64,000 nt of DNA, from contig JACKAU010000007.1 of the NCBI GenBank assembly GCA_020634855.1, positions 186,001 to 250,000 of the forward strand, read 5' to 3'. The stretch's first letter is position 1. Each line of letters starts with the position of its first letter. Made by a program: the position numbers and the translations under genes. The notes below the pieces were generated by a model. The model was not told where the DNA came from. It did no database searches and saw only the letters and a program-made list of their open reading frames with translations. This stretch comes from Anaerolineales bacterium (GTDB lineage: Bacteria; Chloroflexota; Anaerolineae; 4572-78; J111). This document shows positions 52,846-62,569 of this stretch, in pieces.

Positions 52846-54607
52846 ATTCAGGGGCGGGAGTAAAGGTCGGCAGAGGGGTAGGCGGGGTGTCGACGATGGA
52901 GCAGAGGCGCGTGCCATACCAAGCCGGATTATAAGCGCTACTGTCTCGCTCCAAGGCTGCCAGCAGCCAAGGTCGGGCCTCGTTACACATATTCATATTA
53001 GCGTACGATAAGCCCAAGGTGTAGTAGTAATCAATCGGGGCGATGAGTTTTTCATCGAATTGGACACGGGTCGAGATTTTCCGGTTGCCATCCGGCTGGA
53101 CATAGCCGACGCTTTCAGTTCGATCCGGCCACAAATTGACCTTTACTTCATAGGGCGCTGTTTTTGGCTGCGGTACATTATCGAGGACAAGAGTCATGCT
53201 GTTGTCTGAAAAATCCAAGGTAGCTGTGCCAACTGTACCGCTGAGACTGGTGGTGAGGGTCAGTAGTTCGGTGTTTTGTAGGCCGGGGACAATGACTTGA
53301 TTTTGGATCGAACGCAAAATGGCGTCGACGCAGGCCGGCTGTTCGTCAACCGGTTCGATATCTTCAGCCGGGTTAGGCTGATCGACCGCGGATAAATCAG
53401 GCTCCTCATCCAATGCCGGCGTCTCCTCAAAACTGGACTGATAAGAAACCGGTTGAAGTTGGGTCGAGATAGTCGTTCCATTGGGTTGATTGAGATCCGT
53501 AAAGCGCCCTCTTAAAATGGGCACATATTGCGGGCCGGTTAGGGTTTGAACTTCGGTTAGAATCTCGACCCCCCTGAGGCGATCGAGAAATTTGTTTTCG
53601 GCCAAATCGATGGCTTTGGGTAAAAACTCAACAGCGCCTTCGTAATTTTGCCGGCGGTAGTAGGTCATACCCAGATATCCCCAAGCGCTGGTTCCGCCCG
53701 GATTGATGCTCACATAGGAAGGATCAACGCCAACGCTCTGTTCCAGGGCATCGATGGCGCTGATAAAATCGCCCTCGGTGTAGTAGGTACGACCCAGATG
53801 ATAGTAGGCTACCGGATCGAAGGGGCTGAGCTTGATGGCCTTTTTGAAACGTTCCTCGGCGGTTTCATAGTCGCCCAGCCAGTAGTAAACTCGGCCGGCC
53901 GCGATATAGTTAGGCGCTAATTTAGGGGCTAATTTGATGGCATCTTCATAATACTCGATGGCGTCTTTGTAACGCCCCTGCACCTCCCAGGCATAGCCCA
54001 TGTTGTGATGGGCATCCATGCTCTGGAAATTAGCATCAATCGCTTGCTGGGCGGTCTCCCGGGCGGAGAACCAATCGCCCTGATCGGCGAAAACCTCTGA
54101 TAGAAAGGCATAAGCTTCGGCGTAAGAGGGGTCTAGCTCACTGGCGCAGGAGCAGGCATCGTAGGCAGCGCTGTACTGAGCCTCCCAGTCGAGGGCGCGA
54201 CAGTAGTAGGCCAGATTCTCGGGACTGGTTGGATTGAGCCGCATGGCTTGCTCGGCCTGAGCCAGCGCGGCGGCGGTGTCGCGGGTGTAGACCAAAATGC
54301 GTGACTGTCGAATGAAGGGGACATCGTTGGTGGGATCGATCCGGATGGCCTCGTTGTAGGCTTCGATGGCATTATCCAGCTTCCCTTCAACAAAATAGGT
54401 GTCGCCGTCAGCGATGTAGAGCAAGGCCGATCGGGTGGGGGTGGGGGTTGGCGCATAGCGTTCGGCCAAGGTAGTCACATGAACGTTAAAGTAGCCGACG
54501 TAAATCCCGATCAAAAAAGCCAGCACGGCCATCATGGCCAGCATGAGGGTGGACAAAATAAAGGTTAATAATGGAGAGCGCCGCTTTTCTTGAGGTCGAT
54601 AGTACAT
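52844..54607 (-). CDS. Membrane-anchored TPR protein
   Basis: 587 residues. A cytoplasmic N-terminus with Arg/Lys (RPQEKRRSP) is followed by one hydrophobic helix (LLTFILSTLMLAMMAVLAFL), so the bulk is probably outside the membrane. A short TPTPT linker leads to about eight TPR units (DTYFVEGKLDNAIEAYNEAI style) to residue 350. The C-terminal part is beta-rich with 'ATLDFSDNSMTLVLDNVPQ', then a final TPR-like segment. Probably a cell-envelope assembly scaffold. I take ATG 54607 instead of TTG 54619. It lies convergent to pgk, with recN upstream on the same strand. Confidence 0.78.
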   Translation of the reverse strand: MYYRPQEKRRSPLLTFILSTLMLAMMAVLAFLIGIYVGYFNVHVTTLAERYAPTPTPTRSALLYIADGDTYFVEGKLDNAIEAYNEAIRIDPTNDVPFIRQSRILVYTRDTAAALAQAEQAMRLNPTSPENLAYYCRALDWEAQYSAAYDACSCASELDPSYAEAYAFLSEVFADQGDWFSARETAQQAIDANFQSMDAHHNMGYAWEVQGRYKDAIEYYEDAIKLAPKLAPNYIAAGRVYYWLGDYETAEERFKKAIKLSPFDPVAYYHLGRTYYTEGDFISAIDALEQSVGVDPSYVSINPGGTSAWGYLGMTYYRRQNYEGAVEFLPKAIDLAENKFLDRLRGVEILTEVQTLTGPQYVPILRGRFTDLNQPNGTTISTQLQPVSYQSSFEETPALDEEPDLSAVDQPNPAEDIEPVDEQPACVDAILRSIQNQVIVPGLQNTELLTLTTSLSGTVGTATLDFSDNSMTLVLDNVPQPKTAPYEVKVNLWPDRTESVGYVQPDGNRKISTRVQFDEKLIAPIDYYYTLGLSYANMNMCNEARPWLLAALERDSSAYNPAWYGTRLCSIVDTPPTPLPTFTPAPE

Positions 54608-54619
54608 ATACGTATCCAA

Positions 54620-54705
54620 ATCAGGGAGTAGGACGTTAAGAAGTAGGAATCAAGGGAAAAGATTCCCTACCTCTTATTTCTTACTCCCTACTGCCTACTT
54701 CCTTC
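54620..54705. repeat. GGAGTAGG/CCTACTCC palindromic low-complexity element
   Basis: CAGGGAGTAGGACGTTAAGAAG words are answered by TTCTTACTCCCTACTGCC words, giving an imperfect inverted repeat about 85 bases long upstream of the TPR gene start. Confidence 0.65.
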
Positions 54706-54775
54706 ATCGCCCGCAACAAGGCGTTGTTTTTGCTTCTCATTGGCGGGCAGGACAGCACCTGGGGTTAAGTTGTAA

Positions 54776-56563
54776 TCACGAATTCTGAATTGTCAATTTT
54801 TCTAACTTAGGCCTGGTCGATTTGGTGGTGGCCGCTTCCTGGAGAATTTCACGGGCGCTTTGGCGGGTGCTGTCGCTGAGAACGCCTAACATTTGGGCCA
54901 TTTCATTAACCTGGGCCTCGCCGGTTAGCGTATGGATGTCGGTTTTAGTGCGCCCGCCGATAATTTGCTTGGCGACGTGATAGTGCAGTTCGGCATAACC
55001 GGCAATTTGAGGCAGGTGGGTAACGCATAAAACTTGGTGATGACCCTGACTGGCCAGCATCCACAGCTTTTGTCCGACCACGCCACCGATGCGGCCGCCG
55101 ATACCCTGATCGATCTCGTCGAAGATGAGGGTGGGCGTTTCATCGGCAATGGCCAGTACGTTTTTGAGGGCCAGCATAATCCGGCTGGTTTCACCGCCGG
55201 AGGCGACTTTGGCCAAAGGTTTGAGCGGTTCGCCGGGGTTGGGCGAGATTAAAAATTCAACGCGGTCGATGCCGGTGTCATCGCAGGCGACGGTTACTAC
55301 CTGGCCGGGTTTGGTCTCAACATAGACGCCGTCGGCCGCCTCGCTCCACTGGATATCGACGGCAAATTTGGCCTTTTCCATGCTCAAATCGGCCAATTCG
55401 GTTTCCACACCCCTGGCCAACGTTTCACCGGCCTGCCGGCGGGCCTCCGAGAGAGCCAAAGCCAGCCGGCCAATTTTTGCCCGGAGCGTCTCCTCCTCGG
55501 CCTTTAACGCCTCGATGCGTTCCTCGCTGTGGCTGATATTATCCAGGTCGAGTTGGGCTTTGCGGCCAAATTCAAGAATATCCTCAACGGTAGCGCCGTA
55601 TTTTCGTTTTAACGAGAAGATCAAGCTCAGCCGTTCTTCAATTTCCTGAAGCCGCAGCGGGTTGAAGTCGATATTCTCGTTGTAATCACGGACAAAAGAT
55701 GCCACGTCCTCGACTTGATAGGTTAGATTGTCAACCATCTCCCGTTTTTCAGCCCAACTCTCGTCGAGTTTGGCCAGGTTGTTCATGACCCGGGTCAACT
55801 GACCAAACAGATCAATGATGGCGAATTGTTCATCGCTGCCGGCCTCGCTCAAGAGGGCATAGGCTTCGGCGCTGAATTGGCTGAGTTGTTCGGCATTGGC
55901 CAAACGATTCCGCTCGGCGTTGAGTTCGGTCTCTTCGCCCGGTTTCAGGTTGGCCAGGTCGATTTCTTCGACCTGGAAGGTGAGTTGGTCAATGCGGCGG
56001 GCCAGAAACTGCTCGTCGCGCTGGAGATCGGCCAGTTCTTGGCGAATCCGGCGCAGTTGGCGCACCTCCGCCGCTAATTGGTCCCGCTGGCTTTGCAGGC
56101 CGGCATAGCGGTCTAAAAAGGTCAGATGCTGCCTGACTTGCATAAGGCTCAGGTGCTCATTTTGGCCATGAATATCAACCAGTTGAGCCGCAATTTTTTC
56201 CAACAGGCTCAAGTTGACCGTACTGCCGTTCACCCGGCAGAAGCTACGGCCGGTGGCGCGGAGTTCGCGGCCTAAAATCAACACATCGGGATTGTCGCCT
56301 TCCAACCCTTCATCGGCCAGAATCGGGTCGATGGCGGTGCGCAGCAAAGGGGAAAGACGGAAAAGGCCCTCAATTCGAGCCCGGTCGCTGCCGGCTCGGA
56401 TGAAAGTGGAATCGCCCCGGCCGCCTAACAGCATTGTTACAGCGTCGATGATAATCGATTTGCCGGCGCCGGTCTCGCCGGTGAGAACATTGAAACCTTC
56501 AGAAAAATTAAGGGTTAACTGCTCGATAATGGCGAAATCTTCAATATTTAGCTCAACAAGCAT
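54776..56563 (-). CDS. recN: DNA repair protein RecN
   Basis: SMC-like ATPase acting in double-strand break repair. 595 residues. Walker A in VLTGETGAGKSIIIDAV, a central coiled coil (about 155-370), and the C-terminal 'VASGGETSRIMLALKNVLA' signature with Walker B 'TLIFDEIDQGIGGRIG'. 'VTHLPQIAGYAELHYHVAK' is typical of RecN. Length is usual. It lies upstream of the membrane TPR gene on the same strand. No recA or SOS box was noted nearby. Confidence 0.96.
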   Translation of the reverse strand: MLVELNIEDFAIIEQLTLNFSEGFNVLTGETGAGKSIIIDAVTMLLGGRGDSTFIRAGSDRARIEGLFRLSPLLRTAIDPILADEGLEGDNPDVLILGRELRATGRSFCRVNGSTVNLSLLEKIAAQLVDIHGQNEHLSLMQVRQHLTFLDRYAGLQSQRDQLAAEVRQLRRIRQELADLQRDEQFLARRIDQLTFQVEEIDLANLKPGEETELNAERNRLANAEQLSQFSAEAYALLSEAGSDEQFAIIDLFGQLTRVMNNLAKLDESWAEKREMVDNLTYQVEDVASFVRDYNENIDFNPLRLQEIEERLSLIFSLKRKYGATVEDILEFGRKAQLDLDNISHSEERIEALKAEEETLRAKIGRLALALSEARRQAGETLARGVETELADLSMEKAKFAVDIQWSEAADGVYVETKPGQVVTVACDDTGIDRVEFLISPNPGEPLKPLAKVASGGETSRIMLALKNVLAIADETPTLIFDEIDQGIGGRIGGVVGQKLWMLASQGHHQVLCVTHLPQIAGYAELHYHVAKQIIGGRTKTDIHTLTGEAQVNEMAQMLGVLSDSTRQSAREILQEAATTKSTRPKLEKLTIQNS

Positions 56564-56638
56564 CGTATAAATTCCTGTGTAATACGATTACAGACTGCAA
56601 CTTTTTTTGGGCGGCTTCGTAATGATGTTACAAAGGAG
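56564..56638. other. Upstream region of recN
   Basis: Short spacer between the recN start and the palindromic element at 56639. No promoter could be placed with confidence. Confidence 0.3.
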
Positions 56639-56696
56639 CAGGGTAGCCGTGTTGCAAAATTTAGTACGTCGATTGTTTTGCAATGCGGCTACCCTG
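56639..56696. repeat. 58-bp palindromic element
   Basis: CAGGGTAGCCG pairs with CGGCTACCCTG and, two bases further in, TTGCAAAA with TTTTGCAA. The loop is about 16 bases. It is a strong hairpin in a gene-free stretch between divergent recN and the DUF4013 gene. Confidence 0.75.
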
Positions 56697-56801
56697 AGAC
56701 TCTACAATAATATATTTTGCTATTAGCGAGATAGTATAGCACACCCGTTCCATCTTCTCAAATCACGTTAAGGTGGGAAATCGACATAAATTTTTGAATT
56801 A

Positions 56802-56830
56802 TTGTCAGCTAGAACGAGGTTTGGTATAAT
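56802..56830 (+). promoter_or_regulatory. Sigma70-like promoter upstream of the DUF4013 gene
   Basis: TTGTCA, a 17-base spacer and TATAAT. It lies 210 bases before the start codon, so the transcript would have a long leader. Confidence 0.6.
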
Positions 56831-57042
56831 TGGGAAACCGTTTACTGACCGATATGCCACAGACCTTACGTTCGAGAGAGGAATCGAATTATATAAATAA
56901 TACCCCACAAACACTTTCGCCCAAAATCTTCGCCTTATTGTAACAACACTGCTCGTCCGTTAAAGATAACCTTGGGGTTAAAATCAGTACCCCCAAAAAA
57001 TATATTAATTCTAATTTCGTTTGAGGAGGCAATTCTACGCAT

Positions 57043-57714
57043 ATGGACATCGGATCCGCATTTACTTATATGTTTGATGATGAAGAGTGGATCAAGAAAT
57101 TAGCGATCGGTGGCGCCATCGCGCTGGTAGCATTCATTCTGTCGCCTATTATTATTGGTATCGTGTTAATGTTACCGCTAACCGGTTATATGATCGAGGT
57201 TTTGAAGAATGTCCGTGACGGTCAGACCCAACCGCTGCCGGAGTGGTCTGATTGGGGTGGGCTATTCAAAACCGGCTTAATGGTCGTGGTGATAGCGGTT
57301 GTCTATAACATTCCGGCCATTATCCTGGCTTGCGGGGCCGGTATTATTCAAGGTGTTGGCCCCCAGCTCGATTCGGATACAGCTTCAACATTGACCTTCG
57401 TCGCTGTCTGTCTTAACTGTCTACAGATACTTGTCAGCATTATCTGTAATTTATTCGTCCCGGCTGCTGTGATTCGCTATGCCCAATACGACACCCTGGG
57501 GGCAGCCTTCCAATTCGGCGACATCTTTAACTTTATAAAAGCGAATATTGGGGACTACATCATTGTTGTCTTACTCAGTTGGGTGGCCTCAATTATCGCC
57601 GCCTTTGGGGTAATTTTGTGCCTGGTGGGAGTGTTCTTTACCTTCTTCTGGTCTATTCTAGTCACAGGCAATCTTTACGGCCAGTTGGCGAAAAAAGCGC
57701 CGGTCACGATGTAA
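57043..57714 (+). CDS. DUF4013 membrane protein
   Basis: 223 residues with five or six hydrophobic segments. The N-terminus 'FTYMFDDEEWIKKLAIGG' and 'PLTGYMIEVLKNVRDG' with 'LPEWSDWGGLFKTGL' are typical of DUF4013, a polytopic family with unknown function, common in Chloroflexota and archaea. GAGGAGG lies 13 bases before the ATG, a long spacing. It is a single gene with its own promoter. Confidence 0.85.
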   Translation: MDIGSAFTYMFDDEEWIKKLAIGGAIALVAFILSPIIIGIVLMLPLTGYMIEVLKNVRDGQTQPLPEWSDWGGLFKTGLMVVVIAVVYNIPAIILACGAGIIQGVGPQLDSDTASTLTFVAVCLNCLQILVSIICNLFVPAAVIRYAQYDTLGAAFQFGDIFNFIKANIGDYIIVVLLSWVASIIAAFGVILCLVGVFFTFFWSILVTGNLYGQLAKKAPVTM

Positions 57715-57761
57715 CGGCTTGGCCAAAGCTCTTGTCGGATAATTGGATAAGAAGTACCTGG

Positions 57762-57853
57762 TAGACCACCGCTAGCCGACCGCAGACCGCTGATAAACAG
57801 ATGTGCTCGTAAAAATTCGGCGGTCAACGGTCGGCGGTCTACCGTCAAAGGGC
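57762..57853. repeat. Imperfect palindromic element, family A, copy 2
   Basis: It starts TAGACCACCGCTAGCCGACC and ends with CGGCGGTCAACGGTCGGCGG followed by TCTACCG. The arms pair imperfectly around an AT-rich loop. It matches the copy at 5574-5654 in order and words, with the same spacing of arms. Confidence 0.7.
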
Positions 57854-58061
57854 GATGAGATATTGCTAAAATTGCGGGAAATAGCCGTTAGCGAAATTAC
57901 GCGTTACCGTAACGCTACGGTCATCAGTTGATTTCTTGGCGTTTTTGGGGTGGCGGTACAAATTGGCTATAATCTCAGTGTGACTTTTCTGTTTCAAAAG
58001 TGTCTATATAGATAACGCTATACCAAGATTAGTTTGAAACCGAAACTTCCAAAAAAGATGG
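57854..58061. other. Gene-free stretch
   Basis: Contains a small palindrome (GCGTTACCGTAACGC near 57910) but no ORF with a ribosome binding site. Nothing else was recognised. Confidence 0.4.
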
Positions 58062-58142
58062 TATGTCATGCCCGAATGTCTTTATCGGGCATCCAACGGG
58101 GTCTATAAGCGTGGATTCCCGCTAAAAGCATGCAGGAATAAC
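58062..58142. repeat. TGCCCG/CGGGCA hairpin repeat
   Basis: TGCCCGAATGTCTTTATCGGGCA forms a stem, followed by GTGGATTCCCGCTAAAAGCA ending in GGAATAAC. This is the form of a widely seen intergenic repeat in environmental bacteria (TGGATTCCCGC...GGGAATGAC). Confidence 0.6.
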
Positions 58143-58207
58143 ATCTCAAAGTTTCGTTCTCACTCTGTTTTCAGTATAGATAGACACGGGATATAAAGGA
58201 GTAAAAC

Positions 58208-58780
58208 ATGGTTGAAGCCTTATCAAATGTCATGACCGCCTTTGGTTTATCGACTTCGGCCGGATTGAATGCCTATTTGCCGCTGCTGATTGTAGCCCTA
58301 ACGGCTCGATTCACCAATTTAATTCAACTAAACGAACCCTGGAACGTCTTGACCAGTTGGTGGGTTATCGGCGTGCTGGTGGTACTGTTGTTGATCGAGA
58401 TGACCGTCGATAAGATTCCGGCGGTAGACACCGTCAATGACATCATCCAGACGGTCGGTCGCCCGGCGGCCGGCGCGATTCTCTTTGCGGCCAACTCCGG
58501 TGTGGTCGGCGAACTTCACCCGGCGTTTGCGCTGGTAGCCGGTCTGCTGTTAGCCGGAGGCGTCCACGCCGCCAAGACCACGGTTCGGCCGGTCGTAACA
58601 GCGTCCACCGGCGGGATGGGCAACTGGGCGGTCAGTATCATCGAAGATATTTTAGCCTTTATCGGCACGGTGATGGCTATCTTGCTGCCCTTGCTGCTCT
58701 TCCTGACAGTCATCTTCTTGGCTATACTATACTTCTGGTGGCGAAATCGTCGTCGCCGTGAGCGCCCGGCAACCGTCTGA
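58208..58780 (+). CDS. DUF4126 membrane protein
   Basis: 190 residues, hydrophobic, with about five or six membrane segments. 'AFGLSTSAGLNAYLPLLIVAL' and 'EMTVDKIPAVDTVNDIIQT' match DUF4126, unknown function. The C-terminus is Arg-rich. AAAGGAG precedes the ATG. Its stop overlaps the next start (TGATGG), so it forms an operon with the two following genes. Confidence 0.88.
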   Translation: MVEALSNVMTAFGLSTSAGLNAYLPLLIVALTARFTNLIQLNEPWNVLTSWWVIGVLVVLLLIEMTVDKIPAVDTVNDIIQTVGRPAAGAILFAANSGVVGELHPAFALVAGLLLAGGVHAAKTTVRPVVTASTGGMGNWAVSIIEDILAFIGTVMAILLPLLLFLTVIFLAILYFWWRNRRRRERPATV

Positions 58781-59139
58781 TGGCCGATTACACACCCCCC
58801 CACACCTCGCCGCCGCCGACTAATACGCTGGCCATTGTCAGCTTGGTTGCCGGTGTTTTAAGCTGGGTGTTTTTCCCGGTCATCGGCGCGATTGTGGGGG
58901 TGGTGACCGGGCATATGGCCCGCAGCGAAATAAAAGCCAGTCTCGGCGCTCAAAGCGGCGACGGCTTAGCCATCGCCGGACTTATTCTAAGTTATATCAA
59001 TCTGGCGACCACTTGTGTCTCGCTGTTACTGGTACTTTTATTCTTCGGCGGGATGTTCGGCTTAAGCGCTTGCGCTATCCTATCCGAATCGGCTCAGTTA
59101 GTTGCCCCTGATTCGCTCCTATCGCTGTTAGCCAACTAA
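58780..59139 (+). CDS. DUF4190-like small membrane protein
   Basis: 119 residues. A Pro-rich N-terminus (TPPHTSPPPT) precedes two hydrophobic segments with 'LAIVSLVAGVLSWVFFPVIG' and 'SGDGLAIAGLILSYINL', the DUF4190 pattern. Its function is unknown. The start overlaps the DUF4126 stop, and the stop overlaps the next gene's ATG by one base, so the three are translated in series. Confidence 0.8.
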   Translation: MADYTPPHTSPPPTNTLAIVSLVAGVLSWVFFPVIGAIVGVVTGHMARSEIKASLGAQSGDGLAIAGLILSYINLATTCVSLLLVLLFFGGMFGLSACAILSESAQLVAPDSLLSLLAN

Positions 59140-59651
59140 TGGATCGCTCACCGGTTGCCGAGATTCGCCAAAAGCTGGTGGAAAGCCGGCGTAGCACCCT
59201 CCAATTGATCCGTGATATCGATCAAGATGCAGCCACGTTTCGCCCTCGGCCCGATGCCTGGAGTATAAAGGAACATGTAACTCACCTGGCGGCCGTGGAA
59301 GAATCGATCATCCACTTTGCCCACCGCATTCTTAATGAAGATTGCCCCATTTCACCACTCTGTTACGAAATTGCGTTTAATCAAGAAGCATGGAATAATC
59401 GGGCAGTAGCCGAGCGGGCCGGCTATACCTGGCCAGAAGCTATTACCGCTCTATCCAAATCACACCAAGATTTACTAGATTTGCTGGCCAACATTTCGGA
59501 AGAATCTTTAAATCGGGTGGGATCGCACCCGACCTGGGGCGATCCGGTTACGTTGGCCAGTATCCTGCGCATCCCCTACCGCCATGAGCGAGGCCACCGT
59601 GATGAAATTGCCGCCTTGGCTGAATTTAAATCGCGTCCCGAACGACCTTGA
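59139..59651 (+). CDS. DinB superfamily protein
   Basis: 170 residues with the DinB/YfiT four-helix pattern: 'WSIKEHVTHLAAVEESI' with the first metal His, and a C-terminal 'RHERGHRDEIAAL' (PYRHERGH) supplying the remaining two His. This family includes damage-inducible thiol-dependent transferases, though the exact activity is not known. Its ATG overlaps the preceding stop (TAATG). Confidence 0.85.
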   Translation: MDRSPVAEIRQKLVESRRSTLQLIRDIDQDAATFRPRPDAWSIKEHVTHLAAVEESIIHFAHRILNEDCPISPLCYEIAFNQEAWNNRAVAERAGYTWPEAITALSKSHQDLLDLLANISEESLNRVGSHPTWGDPVTLASILRIPYRHERGHRDEIAALAEFKSRPERP

Positions 59652-59783
59652 AAACTGACACCGCTAGCTATAAAGTGATCTCCACCTGAGTCTGCCCCGT
59701 CCCTACAGCTCAGGTGTATGCTATTCAAGCAGCCAGCCATTATTGGGATTTCCCAGAATTTGTTGAGAGGAGAGATAGTATCA

Positions 59784-61934
59784 ATGAAGACCGTTGGCTT
59801 TACCCCCATTCCGGAGCGGATCAACCGCATCACCGATGTTGCCTACAATTTGTGGTGGAGTTGGCATCCGGAAGCCCAAGAACTGTTCAAAATGATCGAC
59901 GCCCAACTATGGGAAGACGTCTACCACAATCCGGTACTCTTTTTATCCTCAGTCCGGCAATCGGATTTGGATAAAGCGGCCAATAACGCTGATTTTATTA
60001 AAGCCTATCACGAAGTTCTGATTGCCTTTGATAAATATCAGGTGTATGAAGACACCTGGTTCAAACAGACCTACCCCGATAAAATTGACAAGCCGATTGC
60101 CTACTTCTCGGCCGAGTTTGGCCTACACGAATGTTTGCCCATTTACTCCGGCGGTTTAGGAATTTTGTCCGGCGACCATACCAAAGAAGCCAGTGATCTG
60201 GGTCTGCCCTTTATTGGGGTGGGGTTCCTTTACCCCCAGGGTTACTTTAGACAAGTCATTACCCACGGCGGCGATCAAGAAGCCATTTACACCAAGGTGC
60301 GCTTCGCCGAAGTGCCGGCCCTGCCGGCCTTTACCCCCGACGGCAAAGAAATTGTGGTGTCCGTCTCGCTGCCGGCCCGCAACAACCTACCGGATCGCCA
60401 GGTTTACGCCAAAGTTTACAAAATTCAAGTGGGGATCGTGCCGCTCTATCTGATGGATACCGACATTCATCCCAATGCCGAACCTGACCGCGAACTCTCG
60501 GCCCGGCTGTACGGCGGCGACGAAGAGATGCGCCTGGCCCAGGAGATGGTGTTGGGCATCGGCGGCGTCCGCGCCCTGCGCAAGTTGGGTATCGAGCCGG
60601 CGGTTTGGCATATGAATGAAGGACACTCAGCCTTTATGGTGCTGGAACGCGCCAGAGAAATGGTGGACAGCGGTAAAACCTTTAAAGAAGCAGCCGACAT
60701 CATTCGCAAAAGCTCCGTATTTACCACCCATACGCCGGTTCCGGCCGGACACGATGCCTTTCCGTTCCACATGATGGATCGCTATTTCCCCACCTGGCAC
60801 GAGGATCTCAAGATCAGCCGGGAGGACTTTTTGGATCTGGCCCGGCAAGATCAAAGCTGGGGACCGTCGTTCAGTATGACTGTGCTGGCTTTGAAATTAT
60901 CCGGCCGGGCTAACGGGGTTAGCAAACTGCACGGTGATGTCTCGCGTAAAATGTGGAACTGGCTGTGGCCCAGCCGCAACACCGACGATGTGCCGATCAC
61001 CTACGTAACCAACGGCATTCATACCGAAACCTGGTTGGCCCCCGAACTCAAGACGCTGTTCGATCAGCAGTTCGGTTCTGACTGGACGTTGAACATCGAT
61101 GATCAGGCCATGTGGAATTCGATTATGGACGTGCCTGATGAAGAAATATGGGATATTATGAACCAACTGCGGGCCAGATTGGTCGATTTTATCCGGCTGC
61201 GCACCCGCCAGCGAATGATCCGCCTGGGCATGCACCCCAACGAGATTCAGTCCGTCAAGAATCTATTTAATCCCAAAACCCTAACGATTGGCTTTGCGCG
61301 CCGTTTTGCGACGTATAAGCGGGCCACGCTTATTTTCCACGACACCGAACGCCTCAAGCGCATCGTCCACGGCAGCGGCGGCGGCCCGGTCCAATTTGTC
61401 TTTTCCGGCAAAGCGCACCCGCGCGATGAACCGGGCAAGAACTTTATTCGCGAAGTCTATTATCGCTCTCACGAAGCCGGATTGGCCGGGCATCTCATTT
61501 TCATTGAAGATTATGATATGAATGTGTCCCGCAATATGCTGGCCGGAGCCGATGTTTGGATGAACACGCCGCGCCGCCCGATGGAGGCCAGCGGTACCAG
61601 CGGTGAAAAAGCCGCCTTGAATGGCTCACCCAACTTCTCCATATTAGATGGTTGGTGGGATGAAGCCTATAACGGCAAAAACGGCTGGTCGATTGGCGAC
61701 GTCGACGCCCAATACAACAGTGAGTACGATCAAAATCACGCCGACGCCACGTCCATCTATGAGACGCTCGAACAGAAGCTGGTGCCGGCCTTTTATAATC
61801 GCGGCGACGATGGGATTCCGCACGAGTGGGTCCAGCATGTCAAAGAATCGATCCGCACGGTCGCGCCGCAATTTAGTATGACCCGCATGATTAAGGATTA
61901 CACCAACGATCTGTATGTGCCGAGTATGGAGTAA
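59784..61934 (+). CDS. glgP: Alpha-glucan (glycogen) phosphorylase, short GT35 form
   Basis: Releases glucose-1-phosphate from alpha-1,4-glucan. 716 residues. Motifs: 'RITDVAYNLWWSWHPEAQEL', 'AYFSAEFGLHECLPIYSGGL', 'WHMNEGHSAFMVLERA', 'NGIHTETWLAPEL', and the PLP-lysine region 'EASGTSGEKAALNG' followed by 'LDGWWDEAY'. The Met of the usual GTSGMKA is Glu here. The short form lacks the N-terminal regulatory domain. I take ATG 59784, behind GAGAGGAGAG, rather than 59718. It stands alone. Confidence 0.93.
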   Translation: MKTVGFTPIPERINRITDVAYNLWWSWHPEAQELFKMIDAQLWEDVYHNPVLFLSSVRQSDLDKAANNADFIKAYHEVLIAFDKYQVYEDTWFKQTYPDKIDKPIAYFSAEFGLHECLPIYSGGLGILSGDHTKEASDLGLPFIGVGFLYPQGYFRQVITHGGDQEAIYTKVRFAEVPALPAFTPDGKEIVVSVSLPARNNLPDRQVYAKVYKIQVGIVPLYLMDTDIHPNAEPDRELSARLYGGDEEMRLAQEMVLGIGGVRALRKLGIEPAVWHMNEGHSAFMVLERAREMVDSGKTFKEAADIIRKSSVFTTHTPVPAGHDAFPFHMMDRYFPTWHEDLKISREDFLDLARQDQSWGPSFSMTVLALKLSGRANGVSKLHGDVSRKMWNWLWPSRNTDDVPITYVTNGIHTETWLAPELKTLFDQQFGSDWTLNIDDQAMWNSIMDVPDEEIWDIMNQLRARLVDFIRLRTRQRMIRLGMHPNEIQSVKNLFNPKTLTIGFARRFATYKRATLIFHDTERLKRIVHGSGGGPVQFVFSGKAHPRDEPGKNFIREVYYRSHEAGLAGHLIFIEDYDMNVSRNMLAGADVWMNTPRRPMEASGTSGEKAALNGSPNFSILDGWWDEAYNGKNGWSIGDVDAQYNSEYDQNHADATSIYETLEQKLVPAFYNRGDDGIPHEWVQHVKESIRTVAPQFSMTRMIKDYTNDLYVPSME

Positions 61935-61937
61935 GCT

Positions 61938-62387
61938 TTAGAGCATGGCGGTGTCGAGGATAATCGTCACCGGCCCGTCATTTTCAATATGAACTAACAT
62001 GTGCGCGCCAAAAACACCGCTTTCGACCTTCTGAACTCCTAATTGGTGCAGCGCCTCAACAAATTGGGCCACGAGAGGTTCGGCCTGAGCAGGAGCGGCG
62101 GCCTGGGTAAAACTGGGCCGCCGTCCTTTTTTAGCATCGGCGTACAACGTAAATTGAGAGATGACTAATATCTCTCCCCCAACGTCCAGCACGGATCGAT
62201 TCATTTTACCCTGCTCGTCCTCAAACACCCGCAGGTGAGCCGTCTTCTCGGCCAATTTCCTGACTTCGGGCAACCCATCGTCATGGGTGATACCCAGTAA
62301 GATGACATATCCGCACCCCACTTGACCCACAATCTGATCGTTCACCGTTACGTGACCCTGCTGCACCCGTTGTAAAATAGCTCGCAT
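61938..62387 (-). CDS. dtd: D-aminoacyl-tRNA deacylase
   Basis: Hydrolyses D-amino acids from mischarged tRNA. 149 residues, normal length. Motifs: MRAILQRV at the start, 'VISQFTLYADAKKGRRPSF' with the SQFTLY motif, and 'HIENDGPVTIILDT' with the NDGPVT motif. The deacylase converges on glgP, whose stop is 3 bases away. Its upstream region leads to the attC-like site at 62570. Confidence 0.96.
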   Translation of the reverse strand: MRAILQRVQQGHVTVNDQIVGQVGCGYVILLGITHDDGLPEVRKLAEKTAHLRVFEDEQGKMNRSVLDVGGEILVISQFTLYADAKKGRRPSFTQAAAPAQAEPLVAQFVEALHQLGVQKVESGVFGAHMLVHIENDGPVTIILDTAML

Positions 62388-62569
62388 AAGTTACCTCCAC
62401 CCAGCCGGTATCTTAAGCAAAATGGGCGGTTATGCCAAAAACGGTCTATTGTGGTAAATTGTGCTCATTTGTGTTGGAAAGGGGTCATTTGTATGATGGA
62501 GATCGCTTTTCTTTTGTTATTTACAGCCGGCACACGCCCCCGCCTAAGCCGACCCCATGTAGCCTTTGC

